Positions 8,526 to 16,593 of a stretch of 64,000 bases of DNA are shown here, in pieces; the stretch's first letter is position 1; each line of letters starts with the position of its first letter. The notes beneath the pieces were generated by a model that worked only from the letters and a program-made list of their open reading frames with translations, made no database searches and had not been told where the DNA came from. The DNA lies in assembly GCA_027459665.1 (NCBI GenBank), contig DAIDHN010000009.1:19110-83109 (forward strand), given 5' to 3'. Origin of the DNA: Chthonomonadaceae bacterium. Its GTDB lineage: Bacteria > Armatimonadota > Chthonomonadetes > Chthonomonadales > Chthonomonadaceae. The position numbers were made by a program, and so were the translations under genes.

Positions 8526-11500
8526 TAAAAGTTCAGCCCCATTTGCGCCAGCAAAGAACTGATGTGATAGTTGTAAGCGCTACTGCCGGCGCCTGAGGTA
8601 ACGCTGTTGGCAAACTGCCAGCCCAGCGAGAACTTGAGGGTTCTGGAAAGCAGAAAATTGGTGCCGAAACTAAGCGTGTTTTGAGTGCTGGCCAGATAGC
8701 CTGTGGAGACGGTGTTTTGCCAGTTGACAAACAGCGAGTTGAGGCGAGTAACGGGATACTCAAGGCGCAGGGAAAGAGATGTGCTGTCGCTACTGGTATT
8801 TGTGCTGGCAGTGGGCGTCGTGGCGGTGGAACCGGTGGTGAGAGAGGCTGTGTTGAAGTTGCTGGTGTTGTGCAAAATCATGTAGCCGAGGTGCAGACTC
8901 AGCTTACTGCGGAAAGGATGCCCGTCGGTTTCAAAATCCATGGTGACTACATTCGAACCACCCACATTGTTAGAGTATGCAGCATGGGTTAGCGCAGAGG
9001 AGAAGATATAGGTCATGCCTCCATGCGGTTGCCAGCTCATATTGAATGTAAGGTCGCTGCTTGTGCTGTTGTACTGATAAGTGCCGCTGCTTGAAGAGAG
9101 CAGGGCAGAAAGAGAGGTTTGCAGCATGCTGCCAGGGCTGTAAGAAATACCCAGCTGCTGGGTTGTGGTTTTACCATTGAGGCTGGTGAGACCGGTTTGT
9201 ACCGTAGAACCGAGCAGGCCGCCGTAGTTGCCCACGCTGCCCAGCCCTGCATTTGTCCCTCCTGAAAGCACCGAGCCTGAAAGCGAGGAGATGTCACGGG
9301 TAGACACTACCCCGCTGCTTACGCCAGTGGTTGTCCCCGACCCTGTACTGGTGCCTGTGGAAGTGCCTGTAGTGGTGGTAGATGCCGAAGCCAGAGAATT
9401 GCCTGAGTTTGAGAGCATGTAAGAGTACTGCAGGTGCAGACCCCGCCCCAGGGTAAAGTTGGCGCCTGCCTGTGCAGTGCGTGCATTGTTTAGGCTGTTT
9501 TGCGCCGTTACCCCCGATCCTGTTGAATGTATGTTGTTGTTGGTAAGGCTGGCATTGAACTGTACCCACGAGCGCGGTGCCCAGTTTAACCCCAGTGTGG
9601 TGCTGAGCGTGTTGGTATTGTAACTGAGAAGCGTGGTGGATGGGGTGGTGGTAGTGGTGGTCAACCCCCCGGTAGTAACCAGGCTTGAGTAAAATGAACT
9701 CGTATCGCTCTGATTACGCGTGAGACCAGCCTGCAAACCGAGTGTGCCTATTGTGTAGTGAAGCATGAGCGAGTCGGTGAGGTTGCTGCTTTGCCCTCCC
9801 GCTGCAAACTGTGTAGACATAGAGTTGCGCTCAAGCGACAGGGTGCCGTTGTGCACAAAAGAATAATTTGCACCCAGTGAGTATTGATTGTACGAGTCAT
9901 TGCCAGCGGTGGAAACAGTGTATGCCGAGCCGGAAACGGATGTGTAGGAGGGGCGTTTTGCCTTTTGCCAGCTCAGGTTGAAATTCAGTTTTCTGGAAGG
10001 GGTGTAATCTGTGGTGAAGGCAATAGACTTTTCGTTCTGGTTGAAGCCGGGGCTTTCTATGGCGGTAAACGAGGGGCCAATGTCGCGTATAGTCAGGCTG
10101 GTGTTTACGTTTTTTGCCGGGTGAAGGCTGGCTCGCATTTGCAAAGCCTGACCGTTGATGCCCTTGCCCTGCAAATTGAGGCCAGAGAAGGCGCTTTCTA
10201 GTGTAAGGCTGCCCAGCTTGCCAAGAGTGAAAGAGCTGTTGAGGCCAACGATGCTTCTGTTGCCCGGGGTGGGATTCGTGTTGAGCGGTGTATACTGAAT
10301 CACCACTGTTTGCGTAGTAGGCACACCGGCAACCAGCCTGATCTGGTTTGGAAAAGAGGGGTCTACTGTAAAGTCAACTCCCTCTACCTTAGGCACTCCT
10401 TCTACCTTTAGAATTACTGGTTTGCTTTGATCAACAGGGTACTGCAGCTGGTACACAGAAAACGGGTTTGGGTTGCCATAGTCCGACTCGGTGATGGCCT
10501 GCGGCGCAGTACTGCCCTGTGTGATCTGACTCAGATACGTGACACCGTAACTTGTTCCCGAGTGAGGGGAATAAGATGCATTCAGGCCATAAATTGAACC
10601 CTGGTTCTGGTTGTAGCCGAGGCTTTCGTACGAAATTGCTATAGTGGATGAACTGAGGATAACGCGGTTGTTTTTGAAGTTGAGCTGGCCGGTAAGAGGG
10701 TCAAGCGTATAGTCTACGCCCTGTTGCAGCAGCTGGTTGTCTACTCGCACCTGCGCGCTGCCATCTACAATCTGGCCGGCAAAAAGGTAGTAGGGGCCTG
10801 CTGTGTTGTTGCCTGCGATCACCAGTGTGTGGGGGGTAGCACGTGTTTGCGACACAAGCAGACTGGTAGAGAAATGCTTGCTCCAGCTGTTGCTGATTTC
10901 TATTCCACTTAGGTATCTGCTGAATGCAATCAGGCTGTTGCCCTGCATGCTGGCATTGATATCGCCTGCCTCTATGTGCAGGCCATTGTGCAAATAATTG
11001 ATGTCGAAGCGGTTTTGGTCAGGCTGACCGTACAGGTAGTTGCTAATGTGCGTGTGGTAATGCAGTGAATGAAAAAGCGTTGCGTTGATATCAACATCGG
11101 TGTCGTTGTAAAATCCGCCCGATCCTCTGCCATAGTAGTACTGGCTGTTGTATGCCTGTGCCTGCGAACTGCTGCTGGAGACATTCTGCATGGAGAAAGT
11201 GAAATTGGAGTGCCCGGTGATTTTGATAGAAGAGCCAGTTGAGTGTTCCAGATTTTTTATCCAGAGGCCCATCTGTCCAAGAAAACCGCCGGTTTTATGT
11301 GGTGTGCCGGTGAGAAGATCGCTGTTGTTTCCTGTTGCTTCCGGCACTGTAAACCCCGGCACTGCTCCAAGGGGGGCACGCCTGGGTTCAGATGCCAGCA
11401 AGGCCTGCTGCGCCTTTCTGGCTTCTTCATCGGCATGCATTTTGCTCATCACATCCCACAGGGTTTGCTGGGCAGGGGGTACTACCTCTGCCTTCACGGG

Positions 11501-11629
11501 TGCAGCAGAAGGGCTGCCAGCAGCACGTGTAGCAGGGGCATGTGGCTGTGCAGGGCTGGCAGATACTTGCGCCTGTCCTGCAGCAAGCAGGAGAAAAAAG
11601 TAGATAGCACGCTTCTCGTTGAGATTCAT
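8525..11629 (-). CDS. Large Ser/Thr-rich outer-membrane barrel-like protein
   Basis: This 1034-residue protein has an N-terminal signal peptide (ending near QVSAS), a Pro/Ala-rich linker and then a long run of amphipathic beta strands rich in Ser, Thr, Asn and Tyr. The C-terminal residues SSLLAQMGLNF finish in Phe, as many outer-membrane barrels do. Two similar modules occur in the middle: VRVDNQLLQQGVDYTLDP, and KVEGVPKVEGVDFTVDP followed by an Asn-Gln-Ile strand. The xxGxDYTxDP pattern is seen in several large outer-membrane proteins, including SprA-like ones. A Thr/Ser/Gly stretch of about 30 residues is low complexity. No enzymatic motif is present. I infer a surface-exposed or secretion-related barrel; the exact family is not recognised. 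A TATAAT lies 85 bases upstream. Confidence 0.65.
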   Translation of the reverse strand: MNLNEKRAIYFFLLLAAGQAQVSASPAQPHAPATRAAGSPSAAPVKAEVVPPAQQTLWDVMSKMHADEEARKAQQALLASEPRRAPLGAVPGFTVPEATGNNSDLLTGTPHKTGGFLGQMGLWIKNLEHSTGSSIKITGHSNFTFSMQNVSSSSSQAQAYNSQYYYGRGSGGFYNDTDVDINATLFHSLHYHTHISNYLYGQPDQNRFDINYLHNGLHIEAGDINASMQGNSLIAFSRYLSGIEISNSWSKHFSTSLLVSQTRATPHTLVIAGNNTAGPYYLFAGQIVDGSAQVRVDNQLLQQGVDYTLDPLTGQLNFKNNRVILSSSTIAISYESLGYNQNQGSIYGLNASYSPHSGTSYGVTYLSQITQGSTAPQAITESDYGNPNPFSVYQLQYPVDQSKPVILKVEGVPKVEGVDFTVDPSFPNQIRLVAGVPTTQTVVIQYTPLNTNPTPGNRSIVGLNSSFTLGKLGSLTLESAFSGLNLQGKGINGQALQMRASLHPAKNVNTSLTIRDIGPSFTAIESPGFNQNEKSIAFTTDYTPSRKLNFNLSWQKAKRPSYTSVSGSAYTVSTAGNDSYNQYSLGANYSFVHNGTLSLERNSMSTQFAAGGQSSNLTDSLMLHYTIGTLGLQAGLTRNQSDTSSFYSSLVTTGGLTTTTTTPSTTLLSYNTNTLSTTLGLNWAPRSWVQFNASLTNNNIHSTGSGVTAQNSLNNARTAQAGANFTLGRGLHLQYSYMLSNSGNSLASASTTTTGTSTGTSTGSGTTTGVSSGVVSTRDISSLSGSVLSGGTNAGLGSVGNYGGLLGSTVQTGLTSLNGKTTTQQLGISYSPGSMLQTSLSALLSSSSGTYQYNSTSSDLTFNMSWQPHGGMTYIFSSALTHAAYSNNVGGSNVVTMDFETDGHPFRSKLSLHLGYMILHNTSNFNTASLTTGSTATTPTASTNTSSDSTSLSLRLEYPVTRLNSLFVNWQNTVSTGYLASTQNTLSFGTNFLLSRTLKFSLGWQFANSVTSGAGSSAYNYHISSLLAQMGLNF

Positions 11630-11713
11630 ACAGTATGCTTCTGCTCTGCCACCCGCAGGGGCGGATACGGCTGAAGAGGCTGCCGGGGGGTGCGCCTGAA
11701 AAATGCTGAATTC

Positions 11714-11719
11714 ATTATA
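11714..11719 (-). promoter_or_regulatory. Candidate -10 box (TATAAT) for the surface-protein/GNAT pair
   Basis: On the minus strand GTGATATAATGAA contains an exact TATAAT, 85 bases before the 1034-residue gene in the 221-base gap after mazG. The -35 region is T-rich without a clear TTGACA. The remainder of the gap shows nothing else I can name. Confidence 0.35.
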
Positions 11720-11850
11720 TCACAAACTTTCAGATTAGAAAAGCTGTGCATGGTAAAGTGTATGACGAGTATGCGGCGGCGTTTTGCAGTTTCGCACTTC
11801 ATTCTTAACCAGACGCTCTTTTTTCAGAGGGCGGCGCTTCTGTTTTCTTA

Positions 11851-13374
11851 CTAATTGCAGCTCTTTTTAGCTCTATTCCAAAGTTCATCCATTTGCTGCG
11901 GGGTGCATGCATTGAGAGTAGTGTTTTGCTTTGCGGCAAACGCTTCCATGGCATGAAAACGCCTTGTAAAACGAACAAGCATCATGCGCAGCGCCTGTTC
12001 TGCATCCAGCCTGGCATGGCGTGCAACCTGTACCAGCGTAAAAAAAACATCTCCCAGCTCTGCTTCAATGCGTACAGCATCGGGCTGTGCAGCATTCAGT
12101 TCGCTGAGCAGCTCTTGTAGTTCCTCTTCCAGTTTTTCCAGTACTGCATTCATGTCTGGCCAGTCGAAGCCTGTTTTTACTGCACGTTTGCTAATTTCCT
12201 GTGCGCGCATCAGTGCAGAGAGGGAGGCCGGAACTCCATCCAGTGCAGAAGGGAGTGAAGACAGGGGGCCTTTTTCTTCTTTTTTTATGCGCTCCCAGTT
12301 TTTTAGCACTGTCTGGCTGTCTGGTGCGTTTGTGTCGCCGAAAACATGGGGGTGACGGCGTATGAGTTTATTCACAATTCCTGTCAGTACGTCATCTATA
12401 TTGAAAACATCTTTTTCTGCGGCGAGCTGGGCATGAAAAACAGCCTGCAGCGTGTAGTCTCCCAATTCTTCGCAAAGCGAGGCCATGTCTTCCATATCGA
12501 GGGCATCCAGTGTTTCTGCGGTTTCTTCCAGCAGATACTTGCGCAGTGTTTGGTGAGTTTGTTCACGGTCCCAGGGGCAGCCGTCTGGTGCGCGCAAGCG
12601 TGCCATTATTCCTGTGAGGGCTTCAAATGTGCGCGGGCGCAGTTCTGCGGGCAGAGCAGGCACGTAGAGTATGGAAAATGGTGCGGGGTGGAGCGCCTCC
12701 AGCTGCTGAAGCTCGGCCCAGCAGATTTTACTGCCCTCGGTTTCGGCAGCGGGCACCATGGCTGCCTTCCAGTAGGGCGGGTAAAAGCGCAGCAGCGCCT
12801 GTTTTGCATGCGAAACTATTTCAGCGCTGCATGCCTGCAGCAAAAGCAGTGGACGCGAGGTATCGGGGCGATGTGTTGCAGGCTGTCCGCTGCGGTCTAC
12901 GGCATCGTGCAGATGCAGCGAAGAGGCGCTGCGCACATCGTAGCCGTCTGGCAGCACAAGCTGCAGCGCCGACAGCGCCGCCTCTGCAAAGCTGGTAGAG
13001 GCGGCTATCTGCAGGGCATGCCCCGACTGCTGGGCAAGCTCTATCAGCATGCGGGCTGATGAATCGTCTATGATGGGGCTGCCCGGCACTGCATAGGCAA
13101 TCAGGTAGTCGGCGCTGTGAGCATCTGCTTCGTTAAGCAGTTGCTGCACAACAGCGGTGTCTGTATCTGCAGGCAGGCCGTGCTGATACGCATCGAACGC
13201 ATGATACGGGAGACCCTTTTGAGAAAGGGTCTCTGTGCAGGGATGGCTGGCTGTGCGCAGGTAGAGCGCCCCTGTGCCCTCCCTTTGTCGTTCTGCTGCC
13301 TTGCAGAGTGCCTCTGATGCCTTTACAGAAATGCCTTGCAGGGGGCCTGGCCCCAGCCCTATCAGCACGATCAT
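11851..13374 (-). CDS. mazG: MazG-family nucleotide pyrophosphohydrolase with N-terminal methylase-like domain
   Basis: This 507-residue fusion has the YabN-type architecture. Residues 1-235 form a tetrapyrrole-methylase-like domain, opening MIVLIGLGPGPLQGIS and with AVPGSPIIDD near 95-104. Residues about 252-360 hold the first MazG domain (RLRAPDGCPWDREQTH, the LLEETAETLDAL metal-binding glutamates near 281-291, then EELGD at 302-306). A second MazG repeat follows near 390-500 (EELQELL, then ELGDVFFTLVQVARH). MazG proteins hydrolyse NTPs or dNTPs to NMP and pyrophosphate, clearing damaged or surplus nucleotides in the cytoplasm. The methylase-like half is probably not a true methylase, although this cannot be judged here. 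Its ATG overlaps the upstream SurA-like gene stop by four bases (ATGA). Confidence 0.88.
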   Translation of the reverse strand: MIVLIGLGPGPLQGISVKASEALCKAAERQREGTGALYLRTASHPCTETLSQKGLPYHAFDAYQHGLPADTDTAVVQQLLNEADAHSADYLIAYAVPGSPIIDDSSARMLIELAQQSGHALQIAASTSFAEAALSALQLVLPDGYDVRSASSLHLHDAVDRSGQPATHRPDTSRPLLLLQACSAEIVSHAKQALLRFYPPYWKAAMVPAAETEGSKICWAELQQLEALHPAPFSILYVPALPAELRPRTFEALTGIMARLRAPDGCPWDREQTHQTLRKYLLEETAETLDALDMEDMASLCEELGDYTLQAVFHAQLAAEKDVFNIDDVLTGIVNKLIRRHPHVFGDTNAPDSQTVLKNWERIKKEEKGPLSSLPSALDGVPASLSALMRAQEISKRAVKTGFDWPDMNAVLEKLEEELQELLSELNAAQPDAVRIEAELGDVFFTLVQVARHARLDAEQALRMMLVRFTRRFHAMEAFAAKQNTTLNACTPQQMDELWNRAKKSCN

Positions 13375-14489
13375 GGCACGGCAGGTGCAGATGGAGCGCC
13401 AGTAGTTCCTGAGGCTGGAGGTGCGGCGGCAGACGGCGGTGCTGTTCCCCCAGGAAGGGCGCCTGACGCACTGGCAGCGGGCTGCTGCATTGCCTGCAGG
13501 GCTGTTGGCGATATGAGCAGAAAAGCTGGAACTATGCCTGCATATTTGGGGTCGTAAATGCTAAGCGTGGTGCTTTTCATGTAATCGTTCAGCACGGTGA
13601 AGGCATGCATTTGAAAATCTGGGTAGCGCTGGGCAATGAGCTGCATCTTCAGCAGCGGCTCTACCTCCTGCATGGTAAGCGTGCGCGCGGGCAGCGAACG
13701 CACTACCTGCGCCACTACATAATGGGGGTTGCCTTTGGGGTCGGTGAATTTTATGGGAGCAGGGGCAAATTGTCCAGACTGCAGTGTTTTGACTGCATTG
13801 TACAGCGGCGGAACCTGTTGCAGCGATGATTCAGCTAGAATCTGTTCCTGCCCGTCCATTGGGGCCTGTACCGGCAGCTGATACTGCTGAATTGTCTTTA
13901 CAAAGTCTCCGCTTGCTTTGAGTTGGTTGAGGATGGTGATTCCCTGGGCGCCTGCGGGCACCTGAATCATTTTTATTCCGTAGCGCAGAGGCAGGGAATA
14001 GATGGAGGCATTTTTTTTGTACAGGTTTGCAATGTCTGCAGGGTCGATGTGCGCTTCATCGCTGCCAAGCGCGGTGAGTTCAAGTTTGAGCTTGATGGTG
14101 TGCTTGAGTGCACTGGGAGAAACTGCGCCCTGCTGTATGAGTACATCTATTTGCGGGTTGAGCGCTTTTTCTGCACGGTAGTAAGTGTCTATTTCATCCT
14201 GAGTGGGCTTGACCTGTTTTTTCTCAGCCAACTGGTTGATGCCGGCTTCTCTGAGCATCTCCACCATGCCAATTACACCGGCGTTGATGGAGGGGTCTGC
14301 CCTGCCTGCCAGCTGTTCATCCTGGCTGAACTGGGTAGGGGTAAGCTGTTCGAGGTATTTGAGATAGTCTTTTTGCGAGAAAGTCTGACTGCCAAGCTGA
14401 GCAACAATGTTTTGGCCATGGCATCCGGCAAAGGCCGGCAGGATAAGTGCGACACCGAGTAATATACTCTTGCGGCGTAAATGCGACAT
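13371..14489 (-). CDS. SurA/PrsA-like lipoprotein chaperone
   Basis: This 372-residue envelope protein has a lipobox (FAGC, lipid Cys23) after a short basic N-terminus. The body resembles the helical N-terminal domain of SurA/PrsA-type foldases: a VAQLGSQTFSQKDYLKYLEQ opening, then a long helical part, then a parvulin-like region around GIKMIQVPAGAQGITILNQLKASGDF. The C-terminus is a disordered Pro/Ala/Ser/Gly tail. The role inferred is periplasmic folding of exported proteins; peptidyl-prolyl isomerase activity is uncertain because the parvulin core is weak. The ATG at 14489 is chosen; a TTG one codon upstream is also possible, and AAAGGAG lies rather far (11-14 bases). It is the sixth gene in the flhG-to-mazG run. 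Confidence 0.7.
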   Translation of the reverse strand: MSHLRRKSILLGVALILPAFAGCHGQNIVAQLGSQTFSQKDYLKYLEQLTPTQFSQDEQLAGRADPSINAGVIGMVEMLREAGINQLAEKKQVKPTQDEIDTYYRAEKALNPQIDVLIQQGAVSPSALKHTIKLKLELTALGSDEAHIDPADIANLYKKNASIYSLPLRYGIKMIQVPAGAQGITILNQLKASGDFVKTIQQYQLPVQAPMDGQEQILAESSLQQVPPLYNAVKTLQSGQFAPAPIKFTDPKGNPHYVVAQVVRSLPARTLTMQEVEPLLKMQLIAQRYPDFQMHAFTVLNDYMKSTTLSIYDPKYAGIVPAFLLISPTALQAMQQPAASASGALPGGTAPPSAAAPPASGTTGAPSAPAVP

Positions 14490-14526
14490 CAAAGCGTTAG
14501 AGTCTCCTTTTGCAGAGTGCTGGGGT

Positions 14527-15006
14527 TTATTGTACTCTCAACCCCAGAATAGTTTCAGCCTCTCCTTCCGATATTCCAGTCGATCTGGCAATAGAGGCCG
14601 TATCGAGTCCTTCGTCTGCGAGGCGGTATATCTGCAGTTTTTTATCCGCTTCTGTTTGCAGTGGTCTTGCCTCGCTTCGAGTGCAAATGTATTCCTCCTG
14701 CTGCAGCAGGTTCAGCGGCGGCATAATCATTTGTTCTGCTGCACTGTTCTGCAGCAGAAGGCTGTGCAATTCATTCAGAATCTGCTCTGCTTCTTCCCGT
14801 TCGTGCTGTATTTTTTCCACCGAGTTGTCTGCAGTAGTCTGCAGTTCCTGCAGCATTTGCTGCACCCGCTGCTGCAGTGAACGTATTTCACCCAGTACGG
14901 GTGTTTCTGCTGCTTTTGCATTCAACTCTGTTCGCGCCTGCTGAAACAGAGTCCAGCTTACTGCCAGCAACATAATTTGTAAAGTGAGTACTATAGCCTG
15001 CCACAT
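14527..15006 (-). CDS. SwrB-like membrane coiled-coil protein (DUF6115 type)
   Basis: This 159-residue protein has one N-terminal membrane helix (about 3-22), a coiled coil (about 35-85) and a C-terminal helix-turn-helix-like segment at the end (YRLADEGLDTASIARSTGIS followed by EGEAETILGL). This layout, and its position directly after the FliA-type sigma gene, match SwrB/YlxL proteins of Firmicute flagellar operons, where SwrB promotes assembly of the flagellar export apparatus. Homology is inferred from architecture and context. The ATG at 15006 is used because AGGA lies upstream and the hydrophobic helix begins immediately. The longer frame would start at a TTG without a ribosome site. Confidence 0.6.
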   Translation of the reverse strand: MWQAIVLTLQIMLLAVSWTLFQQARTELNAKAAETPVLGEIRSLQQRVQQMLQELQTTADNSVEKIQHEREEAEQILNELHSLLLQNSAAEQMIMPPLNLLQQEEYICTRSEARPLQTEADKKLQIYRLADEGLDTASIARSTGISEGEAETILGLRVQ

Positions 15007-15119
15007 GGGAAGAAGTCCTTTCTCAAATACGCTGAAATAGGGAAAAGTGACGCCCAACTACGCATGAGTTGCTGCTGCAGGGAGGCGATGGGTGTTTTTG
15101 AAACAGGCAGGAGAGGTTT

Positions 15120-15392
15120 CTACACTGCGATATCGAGGTGCGCTTCTGTGCTTTGCACAGCGCCTGCCTGTTGTTCTGCGGTTTCGGCAGTCGTTTCTGT
15201 GTTGAGGTGATGGTTTAGCCGGGTCTGTTCGCTCAGTTCTACAGTATCGGTCTCATTTTCCTCTTTAGGTTTCTCGTGCTGCGGCTGCCTGTGCTGTCTC
15301 TGGTACTGTCCATGCCCGTGGGGGCTTACCGGCACAATGGCATCTGCTGCTGCGATGGGGGCCACGGAAGCTATTTCTGAAGAAGCAGGCAT
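15120..15392 (-). CDS. Small His/Gln/Glu-rich hypothetical protein in the sigma operon
   Basis: This is a 90-residue hydrophilic protein with no signal or membrane segment. Residues about 25-45 are rich in His, Gln and Pro, followed by a KPKEENETD stretch and the short motif DTVELSEQTR. A good ribosome site (AAGGAG, six or seven bases before ATG) and its position 25 bases after the sigma gene support a real gene. The DTVELS-type motif is reminiscent of the start of FlgM-like anti-sigma factors, but the C-terminal helices of FlgM are not evident. Function is unknown. It is probably disordered in isolation. Confidence 0.5.
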   Translation of the reverse strand: MPASSEIASVAPIAAADAIVPVSPHGHGQYQRQHRQPQHEKPKEENETDTVELSEQTRLNHHLNTETTAETAEQQAGAVQSTEAHLDIAV

Positions 15393-15416
15393 AGAATGCT
15401 CCTTTCCGCTGATGTG

Positions 15417-16187
15417 TCAGTGGAAAAGCTCGATGTCTCGCTGCAGGTATCCCTTGAGGCGAATTACCGCCTGAGTGTGCAGCTGATACACTCGCGATTC
15501 GGAAATGGCAAGCGTTTTGCCGATTTCCTTGAAGGTCATGCCTTCATAGTAGTAGAGAGCGATCACCATGCGTTCCCGTTCTGGCAAACGCTCTATGGCG
15601 CAGCCGAGCATGCGGCTTCTTTCAATGAGTTCTGTTTCCAGTGAAGGCTGTTCCCTGTGGTCTACCAGAATGTCTGCCAGCTGCAGGTTTTCCCCGTTGT
15701 CGCTTCCTATCAGCACATCTTCTAGAGAGAGCAGGGAAGTTCTGCCTGTTTCCACCAGCATCTGATAGAAACCTTCTACCGTTACTCCCAGTTCTTCAGC
15801 CATTTCATCTTCTGTGGCTGGTCTTCCCAGGCGGGCTTCTGTAGCACGGTAGGCACGTTCCAGGTTTTTCATGCGCTCACGAATTGAACGGGGTACCCAG
15901 TCATCTTCTCGCAGCATTTCAAGTATTGCGCCGCGTATCAGGGCAATGGCATAGGTTTCAAATTTTACCTGCCGGGTAATGTCGTACTGATCTACTGCTT
16001 TAACCAGACCCATAATGCCGGCGCTCACCAGGTCTTCCCGTTCGAGGCTGGGCGGGAGATTGGTGATAACGCGTCCGGCTGTAATTTTTACCAGATAGGC
16101 AAAATGACGTATCAGCCAGCTTCTGGCATCTAGGTTTTGCTCTACTTTGTACAGACGCCATTGCGCCTGAATGTCTCCGCCTGTCAT
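15417..16187 (-). CDS. fliA: RNA polymerase sigma factor, FliA/WhiG (sigma-28) family
   Basis: This 256-residue sigma-70 group 3 factor has region 2 (YLVKITAGRVITNLPPSLER then EDLVSAGIMGLVKAVDQYD and FETYAIALIRGAILEMLRE), the FliA-typical WVPRSIRERMKNLE linker to region 3, and a region 4 helix-turn-helix near the end (MTFKEIGKTLAISESRVYQL). These match sigma factors that direct late flagellar and motility genes. It may instead control a non-flagellar regulon, since no flagellar structural gene is in view. AGGAGAG sits seven bases upstream of the ATG. It is flanked by flhG and an SwrB-like gene, the arrangement of the Bacillus fla/che operon end. Confidence 0.88.
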   Translation of the reverse strand: MTGGDIQAQWRLYKVEQNLDARSWLIRHFAYLVKITAGRVITNLPPSLEREDLVSAGIMGLVKAVDQYDITRQVKFETYAIALIRGAILEMLREDDWVPRSIRERMKNLERAYRATEARLGRPATEDEMAEELGVTVEGFYQMLVETGRTSLLSLEDVLIGSDNGENLQLADILVDHREQPSLETELIERSRMLGCAIERLPERERMVIALYYYEGMTFKEIGKTLAISESRVYQLHTQAVIRLKGYLQRDIELFH

Positions 16188-16251
16188 TTAGTTCTCTCCT
16201 GAATAAATATGAGGGTCGGTTTCAATTTTTTTTTGTTCAAGTGACTGGTCA

Positions 16252-16554
16252 TCAATTTTTTTCGTTAGCGCCTTTTCCCAGCAGGTCTGCCACGGATGCA
16301 CCAGGCACCACCATATCCAGGGCGCCGTTCTCTTCCTCATCGGAGTTGTCTGCCCTGGCCGCAGGCGCTTGTTCCAGGGCTTCCTGCAGCGCATAGCGCA
16401 AAACAAGCCCGAAGCCTGCAAACACCAGAAAGGCCGCTCCCGCCTTGGTAAAACAGGTCTCTGCCGCTGTTCCACTTACCAAAGAAAGGAAGGCCACAAT
16501 CATGGCCGCCATTGCTCCCAGTATGGTAGGTATCTGTGTAACGAACGATTTCAC
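16252..16554 (-). CDS. Small two-helix membrane protein between flhG and fliA
   Basis: This is a 100-residue protein with two predicted membrane helices (about 8-29 and 37-58), followed by an acidic cytoplasmic tail (NSDEEENGALD) ending KGANEKN. The family is not recognised. It lies 39 bases after flhG and 64 bases before fliA on the same strand, so co-transcription is likely. Small membrane proteins are common in motility operons, but no specific assignment is possible. An overlapping frame at 16188-16475 is a shadow. Confidence 0.55.
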   Translation of the reverse strand: MKSFVTQIPTILGAMAAMIVAFLSLVSGTAAETCFTKAGAAFLVFAGFGLVLRYALQEALEQAPAARADNSDEEENGALDMVVPGASVADLLGKGANEKN

Positions 16555-16593
16555 TTCTGGTCTTCCTGATTTTTAGATAATCAATTCATGCTT

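Noticed and set aside
9290..9420. Low-complexity repeat as a possible mobile or CRISPR-like element
   Set aside because: It is the Thr/Ser/Gly linker of the surface protein; no regular spacers or inverted ends.
12346..13059. 237-residue plus-strand frame
   Set aside because: Mirror frame of mazG; the minus strand has clear MazG motifs.
16188..16475. 95-residue minus-strand frame near fliA
   Set aside because: Competes with the 100-residue two-helix membrane protein in another frame and lacks structure.
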